Below the pieces are notes generated by a model. That model made no database searches, was not told the DNA's origin, and was given only the letters and a program-made list of their open reading frames with translations. The translations under genes were made by a program, and so were the position numbers. A DNA stretch of 64,000 bases from Erwinia sp. HDF1-3R (GTDB taxonomy: Bacteria; Pseudomonadota; Gammaproteobacteria; Enterobacterales; Enterobacteriaceae), in contig NZ_CP155071.1 of assembly GCF_039621855.1 (NCBI RefSeq), forward strand, positions 1,488,001 through 1,552,000, read 5' to 3'. Numbering within the stretch: position 1 is the stretch's first letter; each line of letters opens with the position of its first letter. This document shows, in pieces, positions 27,735 to 37,490 of the stretch.

Positions 27735-28939
27735 TGCTTACCTCGATCTAACATAGACTGCCTTTTCTTATTAATTAACTCGCACCTGACAACAAGGCCA
27801 CATTTGATGTGATGGGGCGATCGTCAGGCGAGTATTTCATCGAAGGATTGATCCAGAGACCAAATCATTAGAAGGAGTGACAACAGTAATAGCGATTACG
27901 GCAATAATAACGGGGTTCTTTGCGATGAATTGTTTCACCGCTGCGTTAAATCGGTTGTCCATACTGTTAAAATGGGATCTGGGAATGATGCTGTTATGTA
28001 AAAATAATGTATCCGCATAGCCCTAAAGGTTTTTTTCGCGCCGTGGGCGTCTCCTTCCGTCATACCGATCCCCATTATCCGATGTAAGAATTATTTATAT
28101 CGCGGCGGGCGGCTATAACTATTTGGTTGTTTTAGCTGTCGATTAAGGCACAAATTGGAAATTATTACGCTTAATGGTGTCATGGGCAGGTGTGTTGTTG
28201 TTTAATTGTTGCATTAAGGGTCGCAAGCGTTTAATAAAAATTAGATTTAATGTTATCAATGATTTCGTCACCCTGGTGGATAACCCAGCCGCAGTAAGCG
28301 CATGTAAATGTTAAACCATAATGACATATATTGATTCTGATAGAATTAATTAGTTACATTTACGCTCGTAATTTATCGCAATTTTATGTCGAAGGTCAAA
28401 GTTATTGCCACTTTACTGTGAGTGCGTCGTCAATTGCCTGTATCCCAGCGGGAACGAGATGACCTGATGCAAATGAGTGACAGCAATGGTCGAGCCGACT
28501 GGCGTTATTCTTTGGCGCATCCGACTTAGGGATAATTTTTTTAGCGGCTAAAATCCGAATTTTAGCGGCAGGGTAATCCTGCGGCGTCGCCCCGATGAAG
28601 GAGATTTAACGCTTAAATTTAAACGAATTAATACGCTCGGCCAGGGCAAAAAACAGCGAACTACAGGCAGGGAGAAGTGGATCGTCAGGCAGGAAAACCG
28701 CAGGCGCTATTGCACTGAATAACACTTCATAAGTATACTATCACCTTGAAAAGCTTTGATTTTTTTGACTAAAGTCAAATTCACTGCCGTTTGAAATCAT
28801 TGTCTTATATTGAATACTTGCCACATTTAGGCGTACGCCATCCAACACCCAGTTACTTATTTATCGCTGTATTACCTTAGCGGTATAACCCTTTGTCGCT
28901 TGAATCTTGTTTGGGCCGTTGCCTTTGGGGATACGCAGT
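27735..28939. other. 1.2-kb AT-rich intergenic region at the left edge of the T3SS
   Basis: This stretch separates cydA (minus) from the first T3SS-side gene (plus). It is noticeably richer in A and T than its flanks. I looked for an hrp box (GGAAC-N15/16-CCAC) and found none. Apart from one 41-codon minus-strand ORF (27837-27962) no plausible gene is visible. It may be an island boundary or hold the cyd regulatory sites. Confidence 0.5.
27837..27962 (-). CDS. Possible 41-residue small membrane protein
   Basis: Starts MDNRFNAAVKQFIAKN and contains a hydrophobic stretch PVIIAVIAITVV, then a polar tail. It lies in the cydA upstream region. The ribosome site is poor, which lowers confidence. 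It could be a chance ORF. Confidence 0.25.
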   Translation of the reverse strand: MDNRFNAAVKQFIAKNPVIIAVIAITVVTPSNDLVSGSILR

Positions 28940-30049
28940 ATGGAACATGAAGAAAATAATGCAGCGCCGGTGCCGGAACTGGCGCTGGACGGTATTCCGC
29001 AGGCCATCCTCCGGTTGGGTAAACGTCTGGCTGATACCAAATATCAGATAGATATGTTGGGTAAAAACGGCTGGGGGGATTTGACCGCGAATCTGCACGG
29101 TCTTGAGGCAAGCGGCGAATGGAACGGACCGGATGATGCGCTGACCTTTTTTAGCAAAATATTCCCCTTTGCGCGCCTGCCTGCGGAAACAGAATCCCTT
29201 GGAATATTCCAGGTGCCAACCGAGCGCGTTATCGGCCGCAGCTGGCGCTGGTGGCCTGAACATCTTAGCGCCAACAGCGAAGCGCGCCTGAAAGAGCATC
29301 TGGAGAGCCCTTTTGCCGCCAGTGGTACCTCGTTCTACTTTTTACCTGCGTTAGGCGTCCTGCTGGCGGCGCAGGGGCAGGGACGGGTAAACTACTGTCG
29401 CCAGCATAATATTCCCTTTATTACTGCCCGCGTCAGTAACCTGAACTACCCCCCGGCCGACCGGTTCCGCCTGTACCACGTCACGCGGGGGGAAACGCGC
29501 CAAAGCTGGATCGTGCTAAACGATCGCTATTTGCAGCCCGTAATATGGCCGCGGATAACGCTTCCTGCACTGACCGCCTACGGTGTGCATACCGGCAGCT
29601 GGTCGCTGCTATTCCCGCCGGTCAGCAGAGTGTTTGACGAGCTGTACACGCCGGTGGCGGCTGAGGATTTTATTGCGCCCTGTGTTGATCTGCTTGCCGT
29701 AAAAGAGCGGATGCGCGCCGAGCAGGAAGCGGCAAGACAGGCGATTAAACCGGTGAAAATGGCGCTGAGCGATATGGATATCACCAATATCTGGCCGGTC
29801 AGCCTGACGCTCTCCTTCTGCTTTATTTTATCGCTGGTTGTGGCGGGCGTCACGGCTGGCAAGGGCTGGACGGGCAGTATCAGCCTGCTGGTCTGCGGGA
29901 TGGCCGGTAGCCTTTTACTGTTTATGGCAACGCCGGTATTCCTGGTCAGTAAGCGGATGCGCCGCCGCTATGATGCAATAGCCCCGGTCGCGCCAGCCAG
30001 CCCCACCGATGAAAAGCGAGAGCAGGACGACAGGCTACCGCCATCCTGA
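28940..30049 (+). CDS. Unrecognised protein with C-terminal membrane hairpin, next to the T3SS
   Basis: A 369-residue protein I do not recognise. The first ~270 residues look soluble and are Trp- and Pro-rich (SWRWWPEHL, FYFLPALGVLLAAQGQG). A charged helix (KERMRAEQEAARQAIK) precedes two adjacent hydrophobic helices at about 284-306 and 313-332 (SLTLSFCFILSLVVAGV and LLVCGMAGSLLLFMATPVFL). A basic and then acidic tail (EKREQDD) ends it. The ATG at 28940 has GGGGA upstream. It is convergent with hrpY and has no hrp box. It might be an island-border gene or a membrane component; no function is proposed. Confidence 0.7.
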   Translation: MEHEENNAAPVPELALDGIPQAILRLGKRLADTKYQIDMLGKNGWGDLTANLHGLEASGEWNGPDDALTFFSKIFPFARLPAETESLGIFQVPTERVIGRSWRWWPEHLSANSEARLKEHLESPFAASGTSFYFLPALGVLLAAQGQGRVNYCRQHNIPFITARVSNLNYPPADRFRLYHVTRGETRQSWIVLNDRYLQPVIWPRITLPALTAYGVHTGSWSLLFPPVSRVFDELYTPVAAEDFIAPCVDLLAVKERMRAEQEAARQAIKPVKMALSDMDITNIWPVSLTLSFCFILSLVVAGVTAGKGWTGSISLLVCGMAGSLLLFMATPVFLVSKRMRRRYDAIAPVAPASPTDEKREQDDRLPPS

Positions 30050-30107
30050 GGATCACGCACGGGGCAAGGGAGAGTATGCATTGCGGCAGCGAGCCGCCAG
30101 ACTGAAT

Positions 30108-30749
30108 TTACTGCACAAGATGATGGCTTATCGCGTACTTCACAATATCGGCGTTGCTGCTGAACTGCATTTTGTCCATCATGCGTGACTTATAGGTACT
30201 GACCGTTTTATTGCTGATTGAAAGCGTCTGGGCGATGGCGTTGATCGTCTCACCGTGTGCCAGCAGCATCAGAATTTGCCGTTCGCGGGTGGTCAGCGTC
30301 TCGTGTAGCGCCCGGTTACCGTTCTGGTATTCAGCAAAAACGATCTCCTGTGCGAGGTCGTGATCGATATAACGCGATCCTCCCGCCACGCTGCGGATCG
30401 CGGTCAGCAGCGCATCGGGATTTTTATCCTTAGTGATATAGCCCAGTGCGCCACAGTTCAAAACCCGGCGGGCGATCTGCGGCTCATTAAACATACTGAG
30501 CACCAGGATCGGCAGGTTTTCGTATTGCAGGTGAATGCGTTTGATCAGTTCCTCACCGCTGATGCCGGGCATAGAAATATCCAGCAGCAGCAGATCCAGC
30601 CCGCCGAGGCGCAGCCGCTCAAGTACCTGACCGCCATCTCCCGCTTCACCCACTACGGAAAGACGCTTATCCAGAGCAAAAATTTGCTTTAATCCTTCAC
30701 GCATCAGCGCGTGGTCATCGGCAATGACCAGTCGTATCACGTCATTCAT
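30108..30749 (-). CDS. hrpY: NarL-family response regulator HrpY
   Basis: A 213-residue two-domain regulator: receiver with acidic pair ADDH (D11-D12) and phosphoacceptor Asp57 (LLLLDISMPG), and a LuxR-type helix-turn-helix (LTTRERQILMLLAHGETINAI) at the C-terminus. In Erwinia, Pantoea and Dickeya HrpY, phosphorylated by HrpX, activates hrpS and so the T3SS cascade. It is 49 bp downstream of hrpX on the same strand. Here hrpS is more than 20 kb away, unlike the compact enterobacterial arrangement. Confidence 0.93.
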   Translation of the reverse strand: MNDVIRLVIADDHALMREGLKQIFALDKRLSVVGEAGDGGQVLERLRLGGLDLLLLDISMPGISGEELIKRIHLQYENLPILVLSMFNEPQIARRVLNCGALGYITKDKNPDALLTAIRSVAGGSRYIDHDLAQEIVFAEYQNGNRALHETLTTRERQILMLLAHGETINAIAQTLSISNKTVSTYKSRMMDKMQFSSNADIVKYAISHHLVQ

Positions 30750-30798
30750 TCGGTTTCCCTCGTCGATACTGCCTTATTAAGCCCGGCGCAGCCGGCGA

Positions 30799-32262
30799 TC
30801 ACGGCTTTTTTGCCGGCAGAGGGAGGGTCAATTCCAGCTGGGTGCCTTCACCGGGCTGGCTATTGATAGTGACCTGACCATCAAGCATATCCATCCGTTC
30901 CTGAATGCCCAGCAGGCCAAAAGCATCCCTACGCACGGATTGCATCTGGAAACCCCGACCATTATCGCGGATCTGAATAAGCAGCGCGTCGCGCGAAGCC
31001 TGCACAATAATGGATACCTTACTGGCCTGGGCATGTCGGGATATATTGGTTAGCGACTCCTGGACAACGCGAAATATTGTCGTTACTGCGCGATCGCACA
31101 GCGTGACCGGTTTCGTTTCCGGAACGAGCAGCATGCAGCTACAGCCGCTGGTTTTTACAAACTCGTCGCGCAGCCACTCCAGCGCGGGCACCAGCCCCAT
31201 GTTCAGCATATTTGGCCGCAGGCGTGTGGAGACGTCGCGTACCACCTGAATAGTGCTGTCGATGAGCGTCATCAGATAGTCTACCTGCTGCGTCACCTGT
31301 GACGGGCTGCTGGCCTGCATGCCAATCAGCGACAGGCCAGCCCGCAGGCTGGTCAGGTGCTGACCCAGCTCATCATGGATTTCGCGTGCCAGATGTTTAC
31401 GCTCATCCTCGGACTGCTGCTGCTGCTTACTGGCCAGCAGTCGCAGCTGATAGTGCGCGGCCCGCACTTCATTTTCGACTTCGCGCAGGCGGCTGATGTC
31501 GCGACCCACAGCTAAAACTGACACGATATCGCCCTTAAGATCGTATTCCGGCACGCAGCGAACGTGAAGGACCATCGAGCGTTTACCGTAGTGGGCTTCC
31601 AGCTCGGCCTCGCTCTTTTCTCCACTGGCCAGCGTGTTCGATACCAGACGGAACAGGCGCATTCCCACCTCATCGAAGGGAATGGAATCTGTCAGACGCC
31701 ACCCGCGCGCACGCTCTTCACTACAGCCGGTCAGTTCAAGCACCAGCGGGTTGGCATACTGACAGCGCATCTGGGTATCAAAACGCGCAATCAGATCCGG
31801 TGAGTTTTCCACCAGCGAGCGAAACTGCTGCTCCTGTTGCAGATAGCGCTCGGTCCGCTGCCTGAGTTCACGAACATCGCGTACCACGCAGAGTACCAGG
31901 TTTTGCCCCTGATGCTCATACACGCTGGAGCTGACCTCAACCGGGATAATCTCACCGTTTTTCATCCGGTGTTGAGACGTGAAGCGGATACCTTCAGGAC
32001 GCAAACTCAGTTTCCACCATAGCGCGGCGACATCGGGATCCTGGAGTTCGCCCTCAACGTCGGAATAGCTTAAACGTATCAGCTCCTGATATTTATAACC
32101 TAACATTTCGCAGGCTTTATTATTGATATATACCAGCCTGGAGTCCTGGCCGACTAAATAAATAGCGTCATTCACTTTGTCAAGCGCAAAGTCGGGCAGG
32201 ATAGCCCGCGCATCAAGCGAAATTTTGCTCACGTTGAGACTGAATATTTCAGATGAAAGCAT
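30799..32262 (-). CDS. hrpX: Cytoplasmic PAS-domain sensor kinase HrpX
   Basis: A 487-residue NarX/DegS-type histidine kinase without membrane helices: two PAS domains (about 25-130 and 145-258), HisKA_3 with the phosphorylatable His296 in AREIHDELGQH, and an ATPase domain with RDNGRGF and GEGTQLELTLPL. It senses an unknown cytoplasmic signal and phosphorylates HrpY. The ATG follows AGAGAGAG. No hrp box precedes it. Confidence 0.93.
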   Translation of the reverse strand: MLSSEIFSLNVSKISLDARAILPDFALDKVNDAIYLVGQDSRLVYINNKACEMLGYKYQELIRLSYSDVEGELQDPDVAALWWKLSLRPEGIRFTSQHRMKNGEIIPVEVSSSVYEHQGQNLVLCVVRDVRELRQRTERYLQQEQQFRSLVENSPDLIARFDTQMRCQYANPLVLELTGCSEERARGWRLTDSIPFDEVGMRLFRLVSNTLASGEKSEAELEAHYGKRSMVLHVRCVPEYDLKGDIVSVLAVGRDISRLREVENEVRAAHYQLRLLASKQQQQSEDERKHLAREIHDELGQHLTSLRAGLSLIGMQASSPSQVTQQVDYLMTLIDSTIQVVRDVSTRLRPNMLNMGLVPALEWLRDEFVKTSGCSCMLLVPETKPVTLCDRAVTTIFRVVQESLTNISRHAQASKVSIIVQASRDALLIQIRDNGRGFQMQSVRRDAFGLLGIQERMDMLDGQVTINSQPGEGTQLELTLPLPAKKP

Positions 32263-32460
32263 GGCTCTCTCTGTATGACAAATAGAAAAGAAAATTCAGG
32301 CATAACTATTACCACTCAGTTACATTAACTAAGATTCTACACCTGAGAGACTAATTACAACAAATATTTACTACAGTGACTACCTGAAATGATCTGAATA
32401 TTGACCCAGCGCCAAATATAAAACTTCCCTCCCATATTGCCGCTAAAAAGTTAGCTTTAG

Positions 32461-33003
32461 TCAGCTTATTGTGCTTTTAAGCGTCTCACGAACGCGTGAC
32501 AGACGCGATTTCACCGTGCCGAGCGGGATATCGAGCGACGTGGCGACATCCTGGTAGCTGCCATTGCGCTCGACCAGGATCGAGAGCATTTCACGGGTAT
32601 CCGCAGGGAGTTTATCAATGGAGGTCGCCATCACGTTAAGTAGCTGATCGTTGGCAATAATATCACTTGGGTCGCACTCCTGGACCAGCTCAATCACATT
32701 ATCTTCATTCAGGCTGTCGAACAAAAAACGATTCTGATGCGTTTTATAGTAGTTGCGGATGAGGTTGGCGGCAATACCAAACAACCACGTCTCAGGGCGC
32801 GATGCGCCGAGAAACTTATGGCTGTTGCGCAGCACTTCCACGCAGGTCATCTGGGCAATATCCTCAACGTCTTCGCGGTTGGATACGCGCTTGCGAATAA
32901 AGTTAATCAGCTTGCGATTCTGCTGGCAAAGAATATCCTGCCATAAAACGGGCATGGGTGCTTCAGACGTATATGACACTTCGGCTATTGAGGTCGCTAA
33001 CAT
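32461..33003 (-). CDS. hrpL: ECF sigma factor HrpL, master activator of the hrp regulon
   Basis: A 180-residue ECF sigma factor with region 2 (DVEDIAQMTCVEVLRNSHKF) and region 4 (GSYQDVATSLDIPLGTVKSR). It directs RNA polymerase to hrp boxes, five of which are seen in this window. The ATG at 33003 has AGGAG 8 bases upstream. The longer frame from 33045 (GTG) would start upstream of the expected transcription start of the sigma-54 promoter at 33046-33061, so it is rejected. Confidence 0.95.
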   Translation of the reverse strand: MLATSIAEVSYTSEAPMPVLWQDILCQQNRKLINFIRKRVSNREDVEDIAQMTCVEVLRNSHKFLGASRPETWLFGIAANLIRNYYKTHQNRFLFDSLNEDNVIELVQECDPSDIIANDQLLNVMATSIDKLPADTREMLSILVERNGSYQDVATSLDIPLGTVKSRLSRVRETLKSTIS

Positions 33004-33045
33004 TGCATCACTCCTGAAATAATGAATACGGGTTTCAATAGACAC

Positions 33046-33061
33046 TGCAAGGAGTGTGCCA
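33046..33061 (-). promoter_or_regulatory. Sigma-54 promoter of hrpL
   Basis: Minus strand TGGCAC-ACTCC-TTGCA is an exact match to the RpoN consensus TGGCAC-N5-TTGCA. Transcription should start about 12 bases downstream of TTGC, giving a leader of about 30 nt before hrpL. HrpS is the expected activator. Confidence 0.95.
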
Positions 33062-33242
33062 GACCGGTAGATTTTGCTCAGGCCTTATTATTGCTACACG
33101 GGGCTCTTTGCTTAAGAATTATCTGAGACAAAAGTCTTACTTTCGGGGAAAATACCTGTGCCATAATTTTCACTAATAACGCGCGGGTAAAGTTTCCCCC
33201 GAAAAGACTTATTTTTTTTGCAGGGAAGGGTTAACGCGGTTG

Positions 33243-33270
33243 GGAACTTATGGTCATTTTCGACCACGTA
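33243..33270 (+). promoter_or_regulatory. hrp box for the hrpJ-hrcU operon
   Basis: GGAACT, 15 bases, then CCACGTA: the HrpL-dependent promoter consensus (GGAACC-N15/16-CCACNNA), about 31 bp upstream of hrpJ. Confidence 0.92.
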
Positions 33271-33301
33271 ATGGCATCGTGTTCACCACATTGAGTTTGC
33301 C

Positions 33302-34462
33302 ATGATCAAAATCCAGTCCACTTTTCATTCTCAGCAGGCACTGTCTAAAATGCTGCTGAAACAGGATACCCCGTCCGCGGCTACGAGTGCCGTGGCTGGG
33401 GCGAATACGCAGACGCGAGCGGTGAATACCCGGTCGGCAGCGGATTCCCTGTCAGACTCGCTGGAAGAGATTGGTATGTTGTTCAGCGAGAAGATGGAGA
33501 AAAGGAGCAAAGGACTGGCGCGCCGTCAGATTAATACGGCGCACCTGCGCAGTAATCGCGGTGCCGTAGAGCGTATTGAGCGGCTGGGTGAGCTTTATCA
33601 AATGCTCGATGGCCAGCAGCAGGATCGGCTGGAGACGCGCCTGAGCGCGCTGAGCAGCGTGTTACGCGGCGAAGGGGAGCCGGAAGCGAGTGCGCTGGTC
33701 GAGGCAGCGGAAGGGGATCCGGCCCGCTGTGACCTGCTGCTGCGGATGACCCTGCGCGAGGCCGATCGGGCCGGTGACCATCAGACCGCCGCCGCCGCCA
33801 GCAGCAGTCTGGATAAGCTGCATGCCCGCTACGGCGATGAGGTCAGAGCCGGTCTGAATACCGCGTCCGCCATCGCCAGCTTTACTACCGACCCCACCGA
33901 AAAGCAGTCGATGCGTAACCTCTATTATCGCGGCATTGTGAAACACCAGTCGGCTTCGGTGATCCTCGACAGCCTGCTGGAACGTTTTGGCCACGAGCAG
34001 TTTATGCCGGGGCTCCGTACGCTTCAGCGGGCGCTGTCCGAGGATATCGCCTCGCTGACGCCCTCACTTTCCTCCCAGTCGCTGCACAAAATCCACACGG
34101 GCCTCAGCGAGGCCGGACAGATAAGCCATGTCCTCGCGGGCAGCGGTAAGCTCCTCGAACGGCTGCGCGCGGGGGGGAAAATCCCTTCCGCGTCGCTGGG
34201 CGCCATTGATTTGACCCGCAGCCTGCTCGGCTTTGCTCATAACGGAGTGACGGGGCGGGATATCCAAAAAATAGGTAAGGACTATGCAGGTACGCATCCG
34301 GCGGCCCAGATGCTGTTCTTCAACGGCCTGCTGCCACTGGTGCACGAGATGCCCGTCATGCTGTGGCAGGACCGTAAACAACGCTCGCCCGCGATGAATA
34401 TGCTGCGCGATACGATCAGGGTTCTGGTGAACAACGAAAATAATGCAGCGGCGAAAGGCTAG
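33302..34462 (+). CDS. hrpJ: T3SS gatekeeper HrpJ (SctW, YopN/TyeA-like)
   Basis: A 386-residue soluble protein of the HrpJ/YopN-TyeA/SepL family that controls the switch in export of translocator and effector substrates. The N-terminus is Ser/Thr-rich and flexible, fitting a secreted protein, followed by helical repeats. First gene of the long plus-strand operon, 31 bp from its hrp box; the ribosome site is weak. Confidence 0.9.
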   Translation: MIKIQSTFHSQQALSKMLLKQDTPSAATSAVAGANTQTRAVNTRSAADSLSDSLEEIGMLFSEKMEKRSKGLARRQINTAHLRSNRGAVERIERLGELYQMLDGQQQDRLETRLSALSSVLRGEGEPEASALVEAAEGDPARCDLLLRMTLREADRAGDHQTAAAASSSLDKLHARYGDEVRAGLNTASAIASFTTDPTEKQSMRNLYYRGIVKHQSASVILDSLLERFGHEQFMPGLRTLQRALSEDIASLTPSLSSQSLHKIHTGLSEAGQISHVLAGSGKLLERLRAGGKIPSASLGAIDLTRSLLGFAHNGVTGRDIQKIGKDYAGTHPAAQMLFFNGLLPLVHEMPVMLWQDRKQRSPAMNMLRDTIRVLVNNENNAAAKG

Positions 34463-34474
34463 CAGGGGAAAGCG

Positions 34475-36583
34475 ATGAACGGCATCTTTTTAATATTAAA
34501 TCGCATTGCCCTGGCCGCGATGCAGCGTTCTGAAATCATTGGCGCCATGTTTGCGATGGCCATTGTTTTCATGCTGATCATTCCGCTGCCGCTGGGGCTG
34601 ATTGATACCCTGATTGCCGTCAATATCTGTATTTCTTCTCTGCTGGTGGTGCTGGCGATGTACCTGCCCCGACCGCTGGCCTTTTCAAGTTTCCCGGCTG
34701 TGCTGCTGCTGACCACCATGTTCCGCCTGGCGCTGTCGATCTCCACCACCCGTCAGATCCTGGTACAGCAGGATGCGGGTCATATCGTGGCGGCGTTCGG
34801 AACCTTTGTGGTCGGCGGTAACCTGGCCGTGGGCATGGTGATGTTTTTAATCCTCACCGTGGTGAACTTTCTGGTTATCACCAAGGGGTCAGATAGGGTG
34901 GCCGAGGTTGCCGCGCGTTTTACCCTGGATGCGATGCCGGGCAAGCAGATGTCGATCGACAGCGATCTGCGTGCCGGTCTGATTGACGTCGGTACCGCTA
35001 AACGCCGCAGGGTGGATCTGGCCAAGGAGAGCCAGCTGTTTGGCGCAATGGACGGGGCAATGAAGTTTGTTAAAGGGGATGCGATTGCCGGGCTGGTTAT
35101 TCTGTTTATCAACCTGATTGGTGGCTTCAGCATTGGCGTAATGCAGCTGGGAATGCCAGCGGGCGATGCCATGCAGACCTACTCCGTACTGACCGTGGGT
35201 GACGGCCTGATCGCGCAGATCCCGGCGCTGCTTATCTCGCTGACCGCCGGGATGATTATCACGCGTGTCTCATCGGACAGTGATAACAGCGTCGATAACA
35301 ATATTGGCCGTGAGATAGCCGAGCAGCTTACCAGCCAGCCGAAAGCCTGGATCCTCTCCTCCATCGGCATGTTCGGGTTTGCGCTGCTGCCGGGTATGCC
35401 CACCGGCGTATTCGTGGTGCTGTCGGTATTGACGCTGGCGACCGGCAGCTTTCAGGTGTGGCGGGCGCGGCGCGAGCTGGTTTCAAACCAGCCGCAGATG
35501 GAGAACGAGGTGGTGCCGCCCGAACTTAACGGCACCGAGGATCTGCGCCAGTTTAATCCCACCCGGCCCTATCTTCTGCAGTTCCCCAGCGCCGCGCGCG
35601 GGACGGCAGAGACGCTGGAGCTGGTCCAGGCCATTCGCCGGATGCGCAACAGCATTGTTTATAACTACGGCTTTACGCTGCCTGCGTTTGATATTGAGTT
35701 TCAGGATCAGCTGCCTGCCGATGAATTCCGCTATTCCGTGTATGAAATTCCCCGGGTGATCGGCACGTTTCGGGTGCCCCTGCTGGCGGTGAGCCGTAAA
35801 GAGCATGAGAGGCTGGCAGAGGAGGAGGGGGTAGTCCCCGGCAGCGATGCCCGGCGGGAGGGCGACCTGCTGTGGCTGCCGCCCGACCATCCCCTGTTGC
35901 AGAGTGACGAACCGGCCCGTTGGGGCTTTCACGATCTGCTGATGAAGCGGATGGAGAATGCCATCCACGCCAGCGCACCGCATTTTATTGGACTACAGGA
36001 GACGCGGGCGCTGATGGGCTGGCTGGAGACGGAGCAGCCAGAGCTGGCACAGGAGCTACAGCGCGTTATGCCCATCGCCCGTTTCTCTAACGTGCTGCAA
36101 AACCTGGTTTCTGAACGTATTCCGCTGCGCTCGGTGCGGGCGATTGCGGAGGCGCTGATCGAACATGGTCAGCATGAGCGTGATATCAGCCTGCTTACCG
36201 ATCTGGTCCGCATCTCATTAAAAGAGCACATCTGCTACCAGTACAGCCAGGAGGATGGCCTGCACGTCTGGCTGCTTACGCCGGAAATGGAGGAGCAGCT
36301 GCGTGACGCGCTGCGCCAGACCCAGAGCGAAGTCTTTTTCGCCCTGACGCAGGAGCAGAATATGGCCATTCTCGCCCAGATGCATAACGCTTTTGCGCCG
36401 GGAAATGCCGCCTCCGCCGTGCTGCTGGTCGCACAGGATTTGCGCAGTCCGCTACGCGGTCTGATTCAGGATGAATTTCATCAGGTGCCGGTGCTGTCTT
36501 TCGCCGAGCTGCAATCAAACCTGTCGATTAATGTGGTGGGTCGCCTGGACCTGGACGATTCAGCCGAGTCCTTTGATGCTTAG
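34475..36583 (+). CDS. hrcV: T3SS export gate HrcV (SctV, FlhA family)
   Basis: A 702-residue protein with eight N-terminal membrane helices and a large cytoplasmic C-terminal domain (about 330-702) that forms the nonameric export gate ring. Conserved FHIPEP-region sequences such as TVVNFLVITKGSDRVAEVAARFTLD occur (cited only in part: TKGSDRVAEVAARF, DAMPGKQM, AKRRR). AGGGGAAAGC precedes the ATG; 12 bp after hrpJ. Confidence 0.96.
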   Translation: MNGIFLILNRIALAAMQRSEIIGAMFAMAIVFMLIIPLPLGLIDTLIAVNICISSLLVVLAMYLPRPLAFSSFPAVLLLTTMFRLALSISTTRQILVQQDAGHIVAAFGTFVVGGNLAVGMVMFLILTVVNFLVITKGSDRVAEVAARFTLDAMPGKQMSIDSDLRAGLIDVGTAKRRRVDLAKESQLFGAMDGAMKFVKGDAIAGLVILFINLIGGFSIGVMQLGMPAGDAMQTYSVLTVGDGLIAQIPALLISLTAGMIITRVSSDSDNSVDNNIGREIAEQLTSQPKAWILSSIGMFGFALLPGMPTGVFVVLSVLTLATGSFQVWRARRELVSNQPQMENEVVPPELNGTEDLRQFNPTRPYLLQFPSAARGTAETLELVQAIRRMRNSIVYNYGFTLPAFDIEFQDQLPADEFRYSVYEIPRVIGTFRVPLLAVSRKEHERLAEEEGVVPGSDARREGDLLWLPPDHPLLQSDEPARWGFHDLLMKRMENAIHASAPHFIGLQETRALMGWLETEQPELAQELQRVMPIARFSNVLQNLVSERIPLRSVRAIAEALIEHGQHERDISLLTDLVRISLKEHICYQYSQEDGLHVWLLTPEMEEQLRDALRQTQSEVFFALTQEQNMAILAQMHNAFAPGNAASAVLLVAQDLRSPLRGLIQDEFHQVPVLSFAELQSNLSINVVGRLDLDDSAESFDA

Positions 36584-36593
36584 GAGCTGAAAA

Positions 36594-37490
36594 ATGTTTG
36601 AGCTACGCGTGTTAACAGGCCGTCACCAGGGGGCGGCACTTCCCGTCACCGGGGGAGAATGGACCCTGGGACAGAGTGAGGACGCCGGTCTGCAACTGAC
36701 GGATGCGGGGGTGGCCGCACGACATGCGACGCTGATTTTTGCGGAGGATCGCTGGCTGCTGCAGGCAGTGGAAGGCAAGGTGCGTACCGCAGCCGGAGAG
36801 AATATCGACCTGCTGGATCCTCTTCCTGTTGACCAGCCGTTCGCACTGGGGGAGGTCTGGCTCAGCCTCTCACCCGCGAACAGCCCGTGGGAAGCCATGA
36901 CCGCGGCGCCTCAGCCGGTAGCACAATCGGTAGCACAACCTGCCCCCCCAGAGGCGCCACCCGTAGCGTCACCGACCTTCTCGCGCGGGGTTCAGGTGCT
37001 CTCCATCAGCCTGATCCTGCTGCTGAGCTTTACCATTATTAGCTGGATCCTACAGCCCACCGTGGCGCAAACCTCTACCGGCGGCTCAAACCGTAAGGTG
37101 CTGGAGACATTGCAGGAAGTTCGCCCGCCGCTGGTGGCGATGCTGCGCGATCGTGGACTGACGCCCGGCGTTAAAATCGATATGGGCAAAGGCACGATGA
37201 TTCTGAAGGGAGAGTTAAACAAAGAGCAGCTGCAGATCCTGGAAAGAATGCTGGTGCGCTTTGAGGCGCAGTACAACGTGGTGCCAAAACTGGTCAATAC
37301 CACCCGCCTGCGCAGCGCCAAACTGCCGTTCCGCATTGTGCAGATAACCACCGGCAAACGGGCGAACGTGGTGACCGACGCCGGACAGCGCCTGTTTATT
37401 GGCGATCAGGTCAAGGATCTGCGACTGGTGGCCATTACCTCCAGTGAAGTTGAATTCGCCGGCAGTGAGCATATCAAGGTGAACTGGTGA
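36594..37490 (+). CDS. hrpQ: T3SS inner-membrane ring protein HrpQ (SctD)
   Basis: A 298-residue SctD-family protein: N-terminal cytoplasmic FHA-like domain (about 1-95), a Pro/Ala linker, one membrane helix (about 134-153) and a periplasmic domain. It forms the outer of the two inner-membrane rings together with HrcJ. Its stop overlaps the hrcN GTG start. Confidence 0.88.
   Translation: MFELRVLTGRHQGAALPVTGGEWTLGQSEDAGLQLTDAGVAARHATLIFAEDRWLLQAVEGKVRTAAGENIDLLDPLPVDQPFALGEVWLSLSPANSPWEAMTAAPQPVAQSVAQPAPPEAPPVASPTFSRGVQVLSISLILLLSFTIISWILQPTVAQTSTGGSNRKVLETLQEVRPPLVAMLRDRGLTPGVKIDMGKGTMILKGELNKEQLQILERMLVRFEAQYNVVPKLVNTTRLRSAKLPFRIVQITTGKRANVVTDAGQRLFIGDQVKDLRLVAITSSEVEFAGSEHIKVNW

Noticed and set aside
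28450-28480. Possible hrp box GGAACG before the gene at 28940
   Set aside because: No CCAC at the required distance.
33004-33045. Longer HrpL start (GTG at 33045)
   Set aside because: It would begin upstream of the transcription start set by the sigma-54 promoter, and it lacks a ribosome site.
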